Below are positions 8,165 through 19,607 of a stretch of 32,895 nucleotides of DNA, piece by piece. Made by a program: the position numbers and the translations under genes. Under the pieces are notes generated by a model. The model did not search any database. It was given only the letters and a program-made list of their open reading frames with translations, and was not told the DNA's origin. This DNA comes from Bacteroidota bacterium (GTDB lineage: Bacteria > Bacteroidota > Bacteroidia > Cytophagales > Cyclobacteriaceae). Location: positions 1 through 32,895 of the forward strand of contig JACZXH010000039.1 in assembly GCA_022571715.1 (NCBI GenBank), written 5' to 3'. Numbering within the stretch: the first letter of the stretch is position 1; each line of letters begins with the position of its first letter.

Positions 8165-8704
8165 TTGGAAGATAAGGAGCTTCTTGCAAAAATTCGTGAT
8201 CCGAACAGTCGTAATTACGGCTTTAATCTGCTAGTAAGAAAATATCAGGAAAAAATATATTGGACCATTCGTAAAATGGTGGTTGACCATGAGGATGCAA
8301 ATGATATTACACAGGAAGTGTTCATCAAGGTGTGGAAAAACCTCGATAAATTCAGAGCTGACGCCCAGCTTTTCACATGGATTTACCGAATTGCAACTAA
8401 TGAATGTTTGAATTTTTTGAAAAAAAAGAAACGATGGTTTTTTGTTCCATTGGGAGATATTGAAGGTGAACTTAGCGAAATGCTGGATAATTCACCATTT
8501 ATTAAAGGAGATGATATTCAGAAAAAACTTCATAAAGCGTTGCTTACCCTTCCAGATAAACAACGACTTGTATTCAACATGAAATATTTTGACGATATGA
8601 ATTATAAACAAATTGCAGATATCACACTAACAAGTGTTGGATCACTTAAGGCCAGCTATCACCACGCAGTTAAGAAAATTGAACAATTATTGAATTCAGA
8701 TTAA
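8165..8704 (+). CDS. ECF-type RNA polymerase sigma-70 factor
   Basis: The 179-residue protein has sigma region 2 at about 20-90 (LLVRKYQEKIYWTIRKM, then DANDITQEVFIKVWKNL and FRADAQLFTWIYRIA) and region 4 at about 118-175 (LLTLPDKQRLVFNMKYFDDM, then YKQIADITLTSVGSLKASYH). There is no region 1 or 3, as expected for the ECF class. The only start in the upstream open frame is TTG at 8165; an in-frame TAG lies at 8138-8140, and no ATG occurs before region 2. A TTG start may keep expression low. The next gene encodes a membrane protein that fits as anti-sigma factor, and a CpxP-like periplasmic protein follows, suggesting an envelope-stress circuit. Confidence 0.92.
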   Translation: MEDKELLAKIRDPNSRNYGFNLLVRKYQEKIYWTIRKMVVDHEDANDITQEVFIKVWKNLDKFRADAQLFTWIYRIATNECLNFLKKKKRWFFVPLGDIEGELSEMLDNSPFIKGDDIQKKLHKALLTLPDKQRLVFNMKYFDDMNYKQIADITLTSVGSLKASYHHAVKKIEQLLNSD

Positions 8705-8721
8705 ACCCCTGCTGTAAATTA

Positions 8722-9222
8722 ATGTCTAATAATCGAATGGGAAAGTTATATGACCATAATAACCGGAAATTGAAACTGGAAGATATTAATAAAGACAACA
8801 TCTTCAGTGTGCCTGAAGGGTATTTTGATGAACTTCCTGCTATTATTCAGGCAAGAGCGTTGGAGACTTCACCGAAAGCACGGATTCATTTGTTTACTCC
8901 TGCCCGCAATTGGCAAACAGCGTTGATAGCTGCTACTGTGATATTACTTGTAGTAGTTTTTGCCATTTTCAATTTTCCAAAGACGGTTGTAACTACTCCT
9001 GAAGACATTCTTGCACAAGTGGATGTAGAAGACATAATCGCATATCTCGATTTTTCTGATCTAACAACCGCAGAAATACTTGCTGAATGGAATCCGGAAA
9101 GTGCTGATCTGGAAGAATTTATTCAAGATAATACACAACTTTTGAATGATGAAGAACTTAAAACCATTGATTTAATTGACCTGTACGAAACATACGGAAT
9201 AGGTGAAGAAAATTTATTTTAA
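8722..9222 (+). CDS. Single-pass membrane protein, probable anti-sigma factor
   Basis: The 166-residue protein has a cytoplasmic N-terminal part of about 75 residues, one transmembrane helix at about 76-95 (ALIAATVILLVVVFAIFNF), and a strongly acidic C-terminal part that would be periplasmic. The N-terminal part contains FSVPEGYFDELP, a motif common in anti-sigma-like proteins encoded after ECF sigma genes in Bacteroidota. It has no zinc-binding HxxxCxxC motif. It starts 17 bp after the sigma gene. Assignment as anti-sigma factor rests on topology, motif and position. Confidence 0.65.
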   Translation: MSNNRMGKLYDHNNRKLKLEDINKDNIFSVPEGYFDELPAIIQARALETSPKARIHLFTPARNWQTALIAATVILLVVVFAIFNFPKTVVTTPEDILAQVDVEDIIAYLDFSDLTTAEILAEWNPESADLEEFIQDNTQLLNDEELKTIDLIDLYETYGIGEENLF

Positions 9223-9249
9223 AAATATCACACAAGTAAACTATTTACA

Positions 9250-9768
9250 ATGATGAATAAATCAACAATAGCATCGATAATATTCTTTGTTGCCATGGCC
9301 GCGACAACAACCATTATTGCACAGGATAGCGAAGCCATGAAAAAAATTGAAAGTATACGCATTGCGCTCATTACTGAAAGTTTAGGGCTCTCTCCGGAAC
9401 AGGCGCGCGAATTCTGGCCTGTATATAATGAATACACGCAACATAAAAGGGCATTACGTGTACAACTTGTTGAAGCAGGCAAAAATATGAATCCGCAGAC
9501 CATCAGCGAGCAGGAAAGCAAGCAGTTGATGGAACTAAGATTGACCATAAAAGAAAAGGAATTAAATCTTGAAAAAAAATACACACTGATATTGATGAGC
9601 GTAATTTCATCCAGGCAGATTCTGGAACTGAGAAATGCTGAAAATGACTTTAGGAGGAGATTACTACAGGAGGTGTTTCAACGAAATGAGCAACAAAGAC
9701 GTCAGCAATTAAACCAGGAACGAATGCGTCAACGGCAGGAATACTTGCGCAAGAAGGGTAACAATTAG
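9250..9768 (+). CDS. CpxP/Spy-like periplasmic protein
   Basis: The 172-residue protein begins with a signal peptide (MMNKSTIASIIFFVAMAATT, cleavage probably after IIA near residue 24). The mature part is almost wholly helical and charged. It contains LGLSPEQAREFWPVYNEY, the LTxEQ-type helix of the CpxP/Spy/sensor-repressor family, here with LSPEQ. The last 35 residues are rich in Gln and Arg. In related cassettes such proteins sense or buffer misfolded envelope proteins or metals. It lies 27 bp after the putative anti-sigma gene and could be the periplasmic sensor or output of the circuit. ATG at 9253 is an equivalent start. Confidence 0.7.
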   Translation: MMNKSTIASIIFFVAMAATTTIIAQDSEAMKKIESIRIALITESLGLSPEQAREFWPVYNEYTQHKRALRVQLVEAGKNMNPQTISEQESKQLMELRLTIKEKELNLEKKYTLILMSVISSRQILELRNAENDFRRRLLQEVFQRNEQQRRQQLNQERMRQRQEYLRKKGNN

Positions 9769-9799
9769 CTGATAAACCGTATACATTAAATAAACCTGT

Positions 9800-10864
9800 A
9801 TGCCTGATACCTGCATCTTATATCCTGCCACCATCAGGAACTTGCTCTTAGGAGCAGCTTTATTGCTTTTACTATTTGCAGGAAGCGTCTTTTCACAATC
9901 TAACGAACAACAAAGTACCGATCAGGAACAATATTCTGAAGCATATTATGACAGCCTGTTAGCTTCCTACCTGGAATATGACTCGCTCCTTCTTTCAGAA
10001 ATGGAATCCGACTCGGTATCTTTGCTCGACCTGATTGACAATCTGCTTAATGCAGATCATTCGATACATACTCTATCGTTAAGAACAGGCTATACAAGCA
10101 ACATTCTCAATGCAGGAAGAGATTATGGTATTAATCAATATGGCTTTTCCAGTGGCCTTTCGTATTACCATTCCTTGGGTCTTTATTTCGATATGATAAG
10201 CTACTGGAACAGCGACATATCTCCCAAATTCTATTTAACCACGTTATCAGCCGGATACATGGGATCCATTTCAAAAAAATGGTCATTTATTTTTTCGTAT
10301 GATCATTTTATCTATAATGAAAGTAGCGAAAGCGATCCGGTTGAATATCCATTCAACAACTCACTCAACGCATCTTCTTACTTTGACCTTAAATATGTTA
10401 CCGCAGGCATCGATTACTCATTTTTATTCGGACAGGAATCGGCACACCGTATCAGACCAAATCTATCTGGGGTGATCCGTACAAAAAAGGTCGGGTTTAT
10501 AGATAGGATTATTATGCTGCCTGGTATTTATGTTCTGCTTGGCAACGCAAATATTCTGAATACCAGCACAAATTTCCAGACATTAAGGCAAATAATTAGA
10601 AAAATAGGTTGGCAACAGTTTTTGTATCTTTATGAACACAGGCGCGACCTAATTGAAAGCCTGATATATCAATCTTCAGAAGACAATGTATTCGGGCTCA
10701 TGAATTACTCTCTGGGATTTCCTGTATATATGTACATGGGTAAATTTACTGTAATGATGTCTTATATCATCAATTTTCCTGTTGCTCTACCCGGCGAAAA
10801 TATTGACCTTACTCCTAATTCCTATTTTGGTGCTACGCTGATTTACAACTTACATTTTAAATAG
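9800..10864 (+). CDS. Exported protein, probable outer-membrane beta-barrel-like
   Basis: The 354-residue protein has a hydrophobic signal segment at about 14-33 (LLLGAALLLLLFAGSVFSQS). A polar, acidic stretch follows with repeated DSLL motifs (YDSLLASYLEYDSLLLSEME). From about residue 95 there are alternating amphipathic strands rich in Tyr, Phe and Ser (YGFSSGLSYYHSLGLYFDM, WSFIFSYDHFIYN), ending in FGATLIYNLHFK, which resembles a terminal beta-strand. This suggests an outer-membrane barrel, but a helical stretch (about 255-285) interrupts it. I do not recognise a family. It follows the CpxP-like gene by 31 bp and may be the last gene of the sigma cassette. Confidence 0.6.
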   Translation: MPDTCILYPATIRNLLLGAALLLLLFAGSVFSQSNEQQSTDQEQYSEAYYDSLLASYLEYDSLLLSEMESDSVSLLDLIDNLLNADHSIHTLSLRTGYTSNILNAGRDYGINQYGFSSGLSYYHSLGLYFDMISYWNSDISPKFYLTTLSAGYMGSISKKWSFIFSYDHFIYNESSESDPVEYPFNNSLNASSYFDLKYVTAGIDYSFLFGQESAHRIRPNLSGVIRTKKVGFIDRIIMLPGIYVLLGNANILNTSTNFQTLRQIIRKIGWQQFLYLYEHRRDLIESLIYQSSEDNVFGLMNYSLGFPVYMYMGKFTVMMSYIINFPVALPGENIDLTPNSYFGATLIYNLHFK

Positions 10865-10887
10865 GTTACTTCACATTATTAATCTTT

Positions 10888-10895
10888 TATCTTTG
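10888..10895 (+). promoter_or_regulatory. -7 box upstream of xseA
   Basis: TATCTTTG matches TAnnTTTG and lies 17 bp before the ATG at 10913. The 48-bp gap after the preceding gene fits a promoter for the xseAB operon. No strong -33 TTTG is present. Confidence 0.4.
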
Positions 10896-10912
10896 GCATT
10901 TATAATTGCCAG

Positions 10913-12154
10913 ATGAATCACTATTCTCTTTTTGAACTTAACCAGCTTATACGCACTACACTTGATAGACACCTGGATCCATCATACTGGGTTGTGGCAG
11001 AAATTGGTGATTTAAATGTAAATCAGAAAGGACATTGTTACCTGGAGTTTATTCAAAAAAAGAATGAAGTTATTGTAGCAAAAATACGAGCTACTATTTG
11101 GTCTTATACCTACAGGAACCTGATCGTCATGTTTGAGTCGGTCACTGGATCATCACTGAAACAAGGTCAGCAGATTTTAGCCAACGTATCCATTCAGTTC
11201 CATGAAAAGTACGGACTGAGTCTAAACGTCAGGGACATAGATCCGAATTTCACCCTGGGCGAGAAAGCCCGAATACGCCAGGAAACAATCAACAGGCTTA
11301 TAAATGAAGATCTTTTTGATACGAATAAATCAAAATTTCTACCTTTGGCACCTCTTCGGATTGCAGTGATCAGCTCTCCCACTGCAGCCGGTTATGGAGA
11401 TTTCATAAATCAGCTTACACATAATCCATACGGGTATGTATTTAACACACGCCTTTTTAAAGCGCTTATGCAGGGATCTGAAGCAGAAGCTTCTATTTCG
11501 CTGGCACTTGATAGCATCAACATCCATTCAGACCAGTTTGATGTAACCGTTATTATCAGAGGCGGTGGCTCGCAAGTTGATCTGGATTGCTTTGATTCAT
11601 ACCTGCTTGCCGCAGGGATTGCAGGTATGCCGATTCCTGTGATTACCGGCATTGGGCACGAACGTGATGTAACAGTGGTTGATTTAGTTGCCCATACACA
11701 ACTTAAAACACCAACGGCAGTCAGCGAATTTCTTATAAATTGCATTGCCCGGTTCGAAACATCACTTGATGATTTTTTTCGCAGATTAAAAAGCAGGTAT
11801 GGAATTCGTATTCGGAAGGAAGAACTGATACTAAATGAGTATTTTCATAGAATGCGCCAATCTACTTCCTCAATTGTTCAACAGCGGTCACATGCCCTAG
11901 ATTCGTTATATCAGAAAATTAAGATTGGAGCAAACCAATACATGGATTCTAAAAAAATACAACTTCAGCATTTCAAAACAACGGTGAAACACATGGACCC
12001 TGCATTAATTTTAAAACGCGGTTATACCATTACGACATATAGGGGAAAACCCATTAAAAATTATTCCGTTATCGGAAAAGGCGATGAAATCAAAACTTAT
12101 GCTGAAAAAAATATCATTGACAGTACCGTTAGCAATGTTAAAATTAGAAAATGA
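10913..12154 (+). CDS. xseA: Exodeoxyribonuclease VII large subunit
   Basis: The 413-residue protein has an N-terminal OB-fold (about 1-100, WVVAEIGDLNVNQKGHCYLE). The catalytic XseA core follows, with IAVISSPTAAGYGDF near 146, RGGGSQVDLDCFDSYLLA near 218-235, and TGIGHERDVTVVDLVAHTQL with KTPTAVSEFL near 243-272. Residues about 275-370 are a long helical region typical of the subunit-binding arm. The enzyme degrades single-stranded DNA to oligonucleotides in repair and recombination. It is somewhat shorter than E. coli XseA, as I would expect for this phylum. Its stop overlaps the xseB start by 4 bp (ATGA). Confidence 0.96.
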   Translation: MNHYSLFELNQLIRTTLDRHLDPSYWVVAEIGDLNVNQKGHCYLEFIQKKNEVIVAKIRATIWSYTYRNLIVMFESVTGSSLKQGQQILANVSIQFHEKYGLSLNVRDIDPNFTLGEKARIRQETINRLINEDLFDTNKSKFLPLAPLRIAVISSPTAAGYGDFINQLTHNPYGYVFNTRLFKALMQGSEAEASISLALDSINIHSDQFDVTVIIRGGGSQVDLDCFDSYLLAAGIAGMPIPVITGIGHERDVTVVDLVAHTQLKTPTAVSEFLINCIARFETSLDDFFRRLKSRYGIRIRKEELILNEYFHRMRQSTSSIVQQRSHALDSLYQKIKIGANQYMDSKKIQLQHFKTTVKHMDPALILKRGYTITTYRGKPIKNYSVIGKGDEIKTYAEKNIIDSTVSNVKIRK

Positions 12155-12369
12155 CAAAGAAAAAATTTAACTACAACAAAGCTATTGAAGAAATAAATAG
12201 CATACTTACCAAAATAGAAAACAGTGATCCCGATGTAGACGAACTATCAGTTTTGGTAAATCTTGCACTCAACCTGATTAATAAATGTAAGCAGAAACTT
12301 CATGAAACCGAAGAGAAATTAAATGCAGATTTTGATAAAACCGGAAATCCTATAGGAGACGATGCATAA
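12151..12369 (+). CDS. xseB: Exodeoxyribonuclease VII small subunit
   Basis: The 72-residue protein matches the short, helical XseB family: FNYNKAIEEINSILTKIE, then the DPDVDELSVLVNLALNLI helix and CKQKLHETEEKL. It binds the large subunit arms to form exonuclease VII. The start overlaps the xseA stop (ATGA, 12151-12154), so translation is probably coupled, which would help keep subunit ratios steady. Confidence 0.94.
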   Translation: MTKKKFNYNKAIEEINSILTKIENSDPDVDELSVLVNLALNLINKCKQKLHETEEKLNADFDKTGNPIGDDA

Positions 12370-12407
12370 ATTTCTGACTTGTTAAAAACACAAAACCCGT
12401 ATTTTCT

Positions 12408-14264
12408 ATGAATTTAAATTTATTATTATCCATTGCATGCATAACAGGTGTCACTACACTTGCATCAGCGCAGCCCGGCAGATGGCAGCAAAAAGTAGAT
12501 TATGAGATGGAAATCGATTTTGATGTAAGCATTCATCGGTTTACAGGGACACAAAAATTAATCTATAAGAACAATTCACCTGATACGCTTCACAAGGTGT
12601 TTTATCACCTCTACTTTAATGCCTTTCAACCCGGAAGTATGATGGATGTGCGGTCAGAAAATATCCAGGACCCGGACCGTCGTGTTCGTCAAAGAATTGC
12701 CCGATTGAAGGACAGCGAAGCCGGATACCTGCAGCCGTTGTCACTCAAACAAAATGGAAAAACTGTTCAGTACGATGTAAACGGTACCATACTCGAGGTT
12801 CTGCTTAACAAGCCTGTATTACCTGGCAATGAAGTTGTTCTAAAAATGCAATTTGAAGGACAGGTACCTCTTCAGATCAGAAGATCAGGTAGAGATAATG
12901 CCGAAGGCATTTCCTATTCGATGGCGCAATGGTATCCGAAATTATGTGAATATGACTACGAGGGATGGCATGCAAATCCCTATATTGGACGCGAATTTTA
13001 TGGCACCTGGGGCGATTTTGATGTAAAAATCTCTATTGATCCAACTTTTGTTGTTGCAGCCACTGGCTACTGTCAAAATCCGAATGAAGTGGGGTACGGT
13101 TACGAAGATGAAGGCGTAGAAGTAACGCATCAGTTAAATAAAAAACTGACATGGCATTTCAATGCACCAAACGTACATGATTTTGTTTGGGCAGCAGATC
13201 CCGATTATACGCATCTTAAAAAAGAAGGCCCCAACGGTATCATATTACATTTTTTTTACCAACCTGATAGTATAACTGAAAAAACCTGGCCGCTGTTGCC
13301 TGATATAACCGCGAATGCGCTGGAGTTTATGAATGAACATTTTGGAACATATCCATATAATAAATACAGTGTAATTCAAGCTGGCGACGGAGGTATGGAA
13401 TATCCGATGGCAACACTGATAAATGGCAGGTCGAGCATGGAAGGCTTGGTAAGCGTGACCATCCATGAATTTTTTCATAGCTGGTATCAGATGGTATTAG
13501 GATCAAATGAAAGTTTATATGCATGGATGGACGAGGGATTTACTTCTTACGCCTCAGCTTATACCATGAAATATATCAGGGATTCTAAAAATGACCCGTT
13601 ACAGAGATTGTACAACAATTACTATTTAATGGCGAAATCAGGAAATGAAGAGCCGCTATCCTCTCATGCCGATCATTTCAACACCAACCGGGCGTATGGT
13701 ATTGCTACGTATTCAAAAGGGGCGGTCACCCTGGGACAACTCGAATACATTATGGGGAAAGAGGTGTTTGACAGGGCCTTTCGAAGGTACTATAATACAT
13801 GGAAGTTTAAACACCCCAATCCCACGGATTTTAAACGAATTATGGAAAAAGAATCCGGCCTTGAACTCGACTGGTATTTTCTTGACTGGGTAGGAACTAC
13901 CCGTACCATTGATTATGGTATCCGTTCGGTAATAAGTAAGGGTGACAAAACAATGGTCACAATTGAAAGAACAGGCCAGATGCCAATGCCGGTCGAAGTG
14001 ATTGTGGAGTATAATAATGGTGATATAGAAAAATATTATTTACCCTTACGGATTATGAGAGGAGAGAAGCCTGACGACGGGGTAATACCAAGAATAGTGC
14101 TGCCTGACTGGCCCTGGACTTATCCGACATATACCTTTGCGATACAAGCCGCAGCCGAAACTATCAAACGTATTGAGATTGACCCCTCAAAACGTATGGC
14201 GGACCTTAATCAGTCAGACAATATATTTATCATCGACCAGATTATGCATGCTACATTCGACTGA
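12408..14264 (+). CDS. Exported M1-family zinc metallopeptidase
   Basis: The 618-residue protein has a signal peptide (about 1-21, ending LASAQ) and an N-terminal beta domain. The gluzincin core contains the exopeptidase-type motif GGMEYPMATL near 325-335 and the zinc site H353-E-F-F-H357, with the third ligand E376 in MDEGF exactly 18 residues later (HExxH-x18-E). It is probably a periplasmic or outer-membrane aminopeptidase that trims peptides for nutrition. It lacks the long C-terminal ERAP1-like domain of large M1 enzymes, and no T9SS sorting domain is visible. It follows xseB by 38 bp and may share its transcript, though the functions are unrelated. Confidence 0.93.
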   Translation: MNLNLLLSIACITGVTTLASAQPGRWQQKVDYEMEIDFDVSIHRFTGTQKLIYKNNSPDTLHKVFYHLYFNAFQPGSMMDVRSENIQDPDRRVRQRIARLKDSEAGYLQPLSLKQNGKTVQYDVNGTILEVLLNKPVLPGNEVVLKMQFEGQVPLQIRRSGRDNAEGISYSMAQWYPKLCEYDYEGWHANPYIGREFYGTWGDFDVKISIDPTFVVAATGYCQNPNEVGYGYEDEGVEVTHQLNKKLTWHFNAPNVHDFVWAADPDYTHLKKEGPNGIILHFFYQPDSITEKTWPLLPDITANALEFMNEHFGTYPYNKYSVIQAGDGGMEYPMATLINGRSSMEGLVSVTIHEFFHSWYQMVLGSNESLYAWMDEGFTSYASAYTMKYIRDSKNDPLQRLYNNYYLMAKSGNEEPLSSHADHFNTNRAYGIATYSKGAVTLGQLEYIMGKEVFDRAFRRYYNTWKFKHPNPTDFKRIMEKESGLELDWYFLDWVGTTRTIDYGIRSVISKGDKTMVTIERTGQMPMPVEVIVEYNNGDIEKYYLPLRIMRGEKPDDGVIPRIVLPDWPWTYPTYTFAIQAAAETIKRIEIDPSKRMADLNQSDNIFIIDQIMHATFD

Positions 14265-14299
14265 TATCCAAAATTTTATAAACCTGTTTGAAGTTTATA

Positions 14300-14307
14300 T
14301 AAATTTG
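14300..14307 (+). promoter_or_regulatory. -7-like box upstream of ligA
   Basis: TAAATTTG matches TAnnTTTG and ends 9 bp before the ATG at 14317, which would give a very short leader. No -33 element is seen at the usual spacing, so this may be chance. Confidence 0.3.
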
Positions 14308-14310
14308 TAG

Positions 14311-16907
<2,597 letters not shown>

Positions 16908-16918
<11 letters not shown>

Positions 16919-17801
16919 ATTTGCAGGAACTGGTGTGGCTCTGGTGACCCCTTTTGATAAAAATCAACGCATTGATTTTAATAGTCTCAGAAAGTTATTA
17001 GTACACACAGCAGAGGGTGGTGCAGGGTACTTGATTGTATGTGGGACAACCGGCGAATCTGCTACACTTTCAAATACGGAGAAAAAGGACCTTCTGCAAT
17101 TCATATGCGAAAATAATGAACAGCAATTACCTGTTGTTTTCGGTATTGGCGGAAATAACACCAATCAACTAATTAATACCATCCGTAATACCAGCCTTGA
17201 TAAAATTGATGCTATTCTTTCAGTATGCCCGTATTATAACAAACCTTCGCAGGAAGGAATAATTAACCATTTCAGGCTCATTGCCGATGCAAGTCCGGTA
17301 CCAGTAATTCTGTACAATGTCCCAGGCAGAACTTCCTCCAATATAACCTGGGAAACAACCTGCACACTTGCACAACATCCGAATATCATTGGAGTCAAAG
17401 AAGCTTCAGGATATCTCGAACAGTGCATGCGGATTAAGTTGGAATCGCCTGATAATTTTTTACTGATTTCAGGAGATGATCTTTTGACACTTCCAATGCT
17501 TTCAATAGGTGCTACAGGGGTTATTTCTGTACTTGCAAATGCATTTCCGGGTCATTTTAAATTGCTAATGAATCAATATTTTACAACAAACCATCTGGAT
17601 GCAAAAAAAAGTGTTTTCGACCTGCTGGCAATTAACAGCCTTATGTATGAGGAAGGCAATCCTGTTGGTATTAAAGAAGTATTGAAACAAATACACATTT
17701 GTGAAAATTATGTGCGTCCGCCCCTATTACCAGCTTCTGAAAAGCTTTCCGCTGATATTGCATTGGCTTTGGAAGAAATGAAAATCAAACCGGACAGGTG
17801 A
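16908..17801 (+). CDS. dapA: 4-hydroxy-tetrahydrodipicolinate synthase
   Basis: From ATG at 16908 the protein has 297 residues, the usual DapA length; a start at 16887 would add seven residues unlike the family. The TIM-barrel enzyme condenses pyruvate with aspartate semialdehyde in lysine and diaminopimelate synthesis. Visible residues are CGTTGE with T47-T48, Y136 in LYNVPGRT with R141, and the Schiff-base lysine K164 in GVKEASG. The start overlaps the end of the preceding gene by 11 bp. A strong bidirectional terminator lies about 170 bp downstream. Confidence 0.95.
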
Positions 17802-17970
17802 AAGCAAAATGGTTTAGAGTTTGCGAAACCTGATAATATATATTCCATTAGCCAGTATTATATCAGGAATTACCGTAAAGTAGATTAAATCAGGTTTACC
17901 CTGCTCTTTTGCACCATCTGTTTCAGTATACCGAACCAGCCAGTATCATTCATACATGTGTTTAGGAATA

Positions 17971-18003
17971 AAAAGAGAGTGATTGATAAAATCACTCTCT
18001 TTT
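17971..18003. terminator. Bidirectional rho-independent terminator
   Basis: A perfect 14-bp stem (aaaagagagtgatt at 17971-17984, aatcactctctttt at 17990-18003) encloses a 5-base loop. T-runs follow in both directions: the right arm reads into TTTTAATTT, and the left flank is A-rich. It can end the dapA transcript on the plus strand and the Hc1-like gene, 30 bp away, on the minus strand. Confidence 0.9.
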
Positions 18004-18032
18004 TAATTTAAAATAAAACCAATAAACTACTA

Positions 18033-18212
18033 TTAGCCTTGGTTCTTAATACTTTGTACCTCAATTCTGATCTCCTGCGCAAGGTTTTTCATTTCTTGCA
18101 TGCCCTTCCTTACACGGGTACCTGCTGCCTGGTTGTTTTTGTCATAAAACTTTTCAAAATCAGCTTCCAGTTGCATTACTTTTTCTCTGAGTTCTTCAAA
18201 TCTCTTTGCCAT
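18033..18212 (-). CDS. Hc1/histone H1-like small protein
   Basis: A 59-residue minus-strand gene, ATG at 18210-18212 and TAA at 18033-18035. The protein starts MAKRFEELREKVMQLEADFE, continues KFYDKNNQAAGTRVRKGMQE and ends in a helical, mixed-charge segment. This is the small protein of Bacteroidota annotated as histone H1-like (Hc1 family). It corresponds to the helical body of Hc1 and lacks the long lysine/alanine-rich tail that gives chlamydial Hc1 its strong DNA binding, so nucleoid binding is suggested by family name only. It stands alone, with a terminator right after it. Confidence 0.85.
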   Translation of the reverse strand: MAKRFEELREKVMQLEADFEKFYDKNNQAAGTRVRKGMQEMKNLAQEIRIEVQSIKNQG

Positions 18213-18314
18213 AGTAAAATTGTTAAGGTTGACTGTTAATTAAAACATAAAAAATAATTTAAGGCAATATAGTTAAAATCATTAAAATCCCACAAAATAA
18301 GCCACTTTTTTACA

Positions 18315-19565
18315 TTAACTCGAACTAATCCTTATTAATTCCTGCTTTTTATACCAACCTTCCTTAAGTTTTTCATGAACAGATTCAAATGCATTAATGG
18401 TTTCATCAACATCATCGAGTGTATGGACTGCAGTAGGGATAATCCGCAACATGATTACTCCTTTGGGTACCACCGGATAAATCACTACCGAGCAGAAAAT
18501 ACTGTAGTTTTCTCTTAAATCAACTATGAGATTGGCTGCTTCACCCAATTCACCCTTCAAAAGTACAGGCGTAACAGGCGATTCCGTTGTTCCCAAATCA
18601 AAACCTTTATCCCGGAACCCATTCTGCACTGCATTTACGATTGTCCAGAGCTTTTCTCTCATAATTGGTCTTGTACGCAACAATTCAAGCCTTTTTAAAC
18701 CGCCGATCACCATGGGCATGGGCAGGGATTTAGCAAAAATCTGTGATCGTGTGTTATACCGCAAATATTCAATCACTTCCTTTTCACCTGCTATAAAAGC
18801 ACCAATAAGGGCCATCGATTTGGCGAATGTAGAAAAGTACAAATCTACATCGTGCTGTACGCCAAAATGTTCGGCCACCCCGGCTCCTGTAGGCCCCATT
18901 GTACCAAACCCGTGAGCATCATCCACGAATAACCGGAAGTTATATTTTTTCTTGAGGGCAACGATTTTATCAAGCTTACCTAAATTTCCGCTCATTCCAA
19001 ACACCCCTTCAGTGATTACAAGAACACCACCACCCACATTTTCAGTAATTTTCTGTGCACGCTGAAGTTGTTTTTCAAGGTTCTCAATATTGTTGTGCGG
19101 AAAAACAAAACGCTTACCCATGTGCAGCCTGACGCCGTCTACAATGCAAGCATGTGACTGTGCATCATATACAATCACATCTTTCCGATCAACCAATGCG
19201 TCAATTATACTCACAACGCCCTGATATCCATAATTCAGTAACATCCCGGACTCCTTACCTACAAACTCAGCAAGCTGGCTTTCAAACTTCTCATGATATA
19301 TTGAATTACCTGACATCATTCTTGCGCCCATCGGATATGCAAGACCCCAATCTTCTGTTGCCTTTGTATCCGTTTTCCTTATTTCCGGATCGTTAGCAAG
19401 ACCCAGATAATTATTGAGGCTCCAGGTAAGCACTTTTTTATCTCTGAAATACATTCTGGGCGCTATTTCCCCTTCAAGTTTTGGAAACATAAAGTATCCC
19501 TCTTCCTGTTTGGCATGCTTACCCAAAGGGCCACGGTCAAATAAAAGTTTTTCAAATAGATCCAC
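18315..19565 (-). CDS. Serine palmitoyltransferase-like alpha-oxoamine synthase
   Basis: The 416-residue protein belongs to the PLP-dependent alpha-oxoamine synthases. It has the substrate loop PMGARMMSGNSIYHEKFE (78-95), the ring-stacking H138 (SHAC), the D215-D-A-H218 motif and the PLP lysine K249 in STFAKSMALIGAF. The opening MDLFEKLLFDRGPLGKHAKQ and the overall length fit the Bacteroidota enzymes thought to be serine palmitoyltransferase, which joins serine and a fatty acyl-CoA in the first step of sphingolipid synthesis. KBL (2-amino-3-ketobutyrate CoA ligase) and BioF are close relatives, but no tdh or biotin gene is nearby. It is cytoplasmic and transcribed alone, divergently from the carboxylase gene, from a good -33/-7 promoter. 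Confidence 0.8.
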   Translation of the reverse strand: MDLFEKLLFDRGPLGKHAKQEEGYFMFPKLEGEIAPRMYFRDKKVLTWSLNNYLGLANDPEIRKTDTKATEDWGLAYPMGARMMSGNSIYHEKFESQLAEFVGKESGMLLNYGYQGVVSIIDALVDRKDVIVYDAQSHACIVDGVRLHMGKRFVFPHNNIENLEKQLQRAQKITENVGGGVLVITEGVFGMSGNLGKLDKIVALKKKYNFRLFVDDAHGFGTMGPTGAGVAEHFGVQHDVDLYFSTFAKSMALIGAFIAGEKEVIEYLRYNTRSQIFAKSLPMPMVIGGLKRLELLRTRPIMREKLWTIVNAVQNGFRDKGFDLGTTESPVTPVLLKGELGEAANLIVDLRENYSIFCSVVIYPVVPKGVIMLRIIPTAVHTLDDVDETINAFESVHEKLKEGWYKKQELIRISSS

Positions 19566-19607
19566 AGAATATATTATTAGATATTCTCACATTAAATATA
19601 AAACACA

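Noticed and set aside
17965-18010. Inverted repeat that might suggest a mobile element end or attachment site.
   Set aside because: The 14-bp stem, 5-base loop and flanking T-runs between convergent genes are those of a bidirectional terminator.
18526-18915. 129-codon plus-strand frame.
   Set aside because: It lies antisense within the serine palmitoyltransferase-like gene, whose motifs are complete; the translation has no family features.
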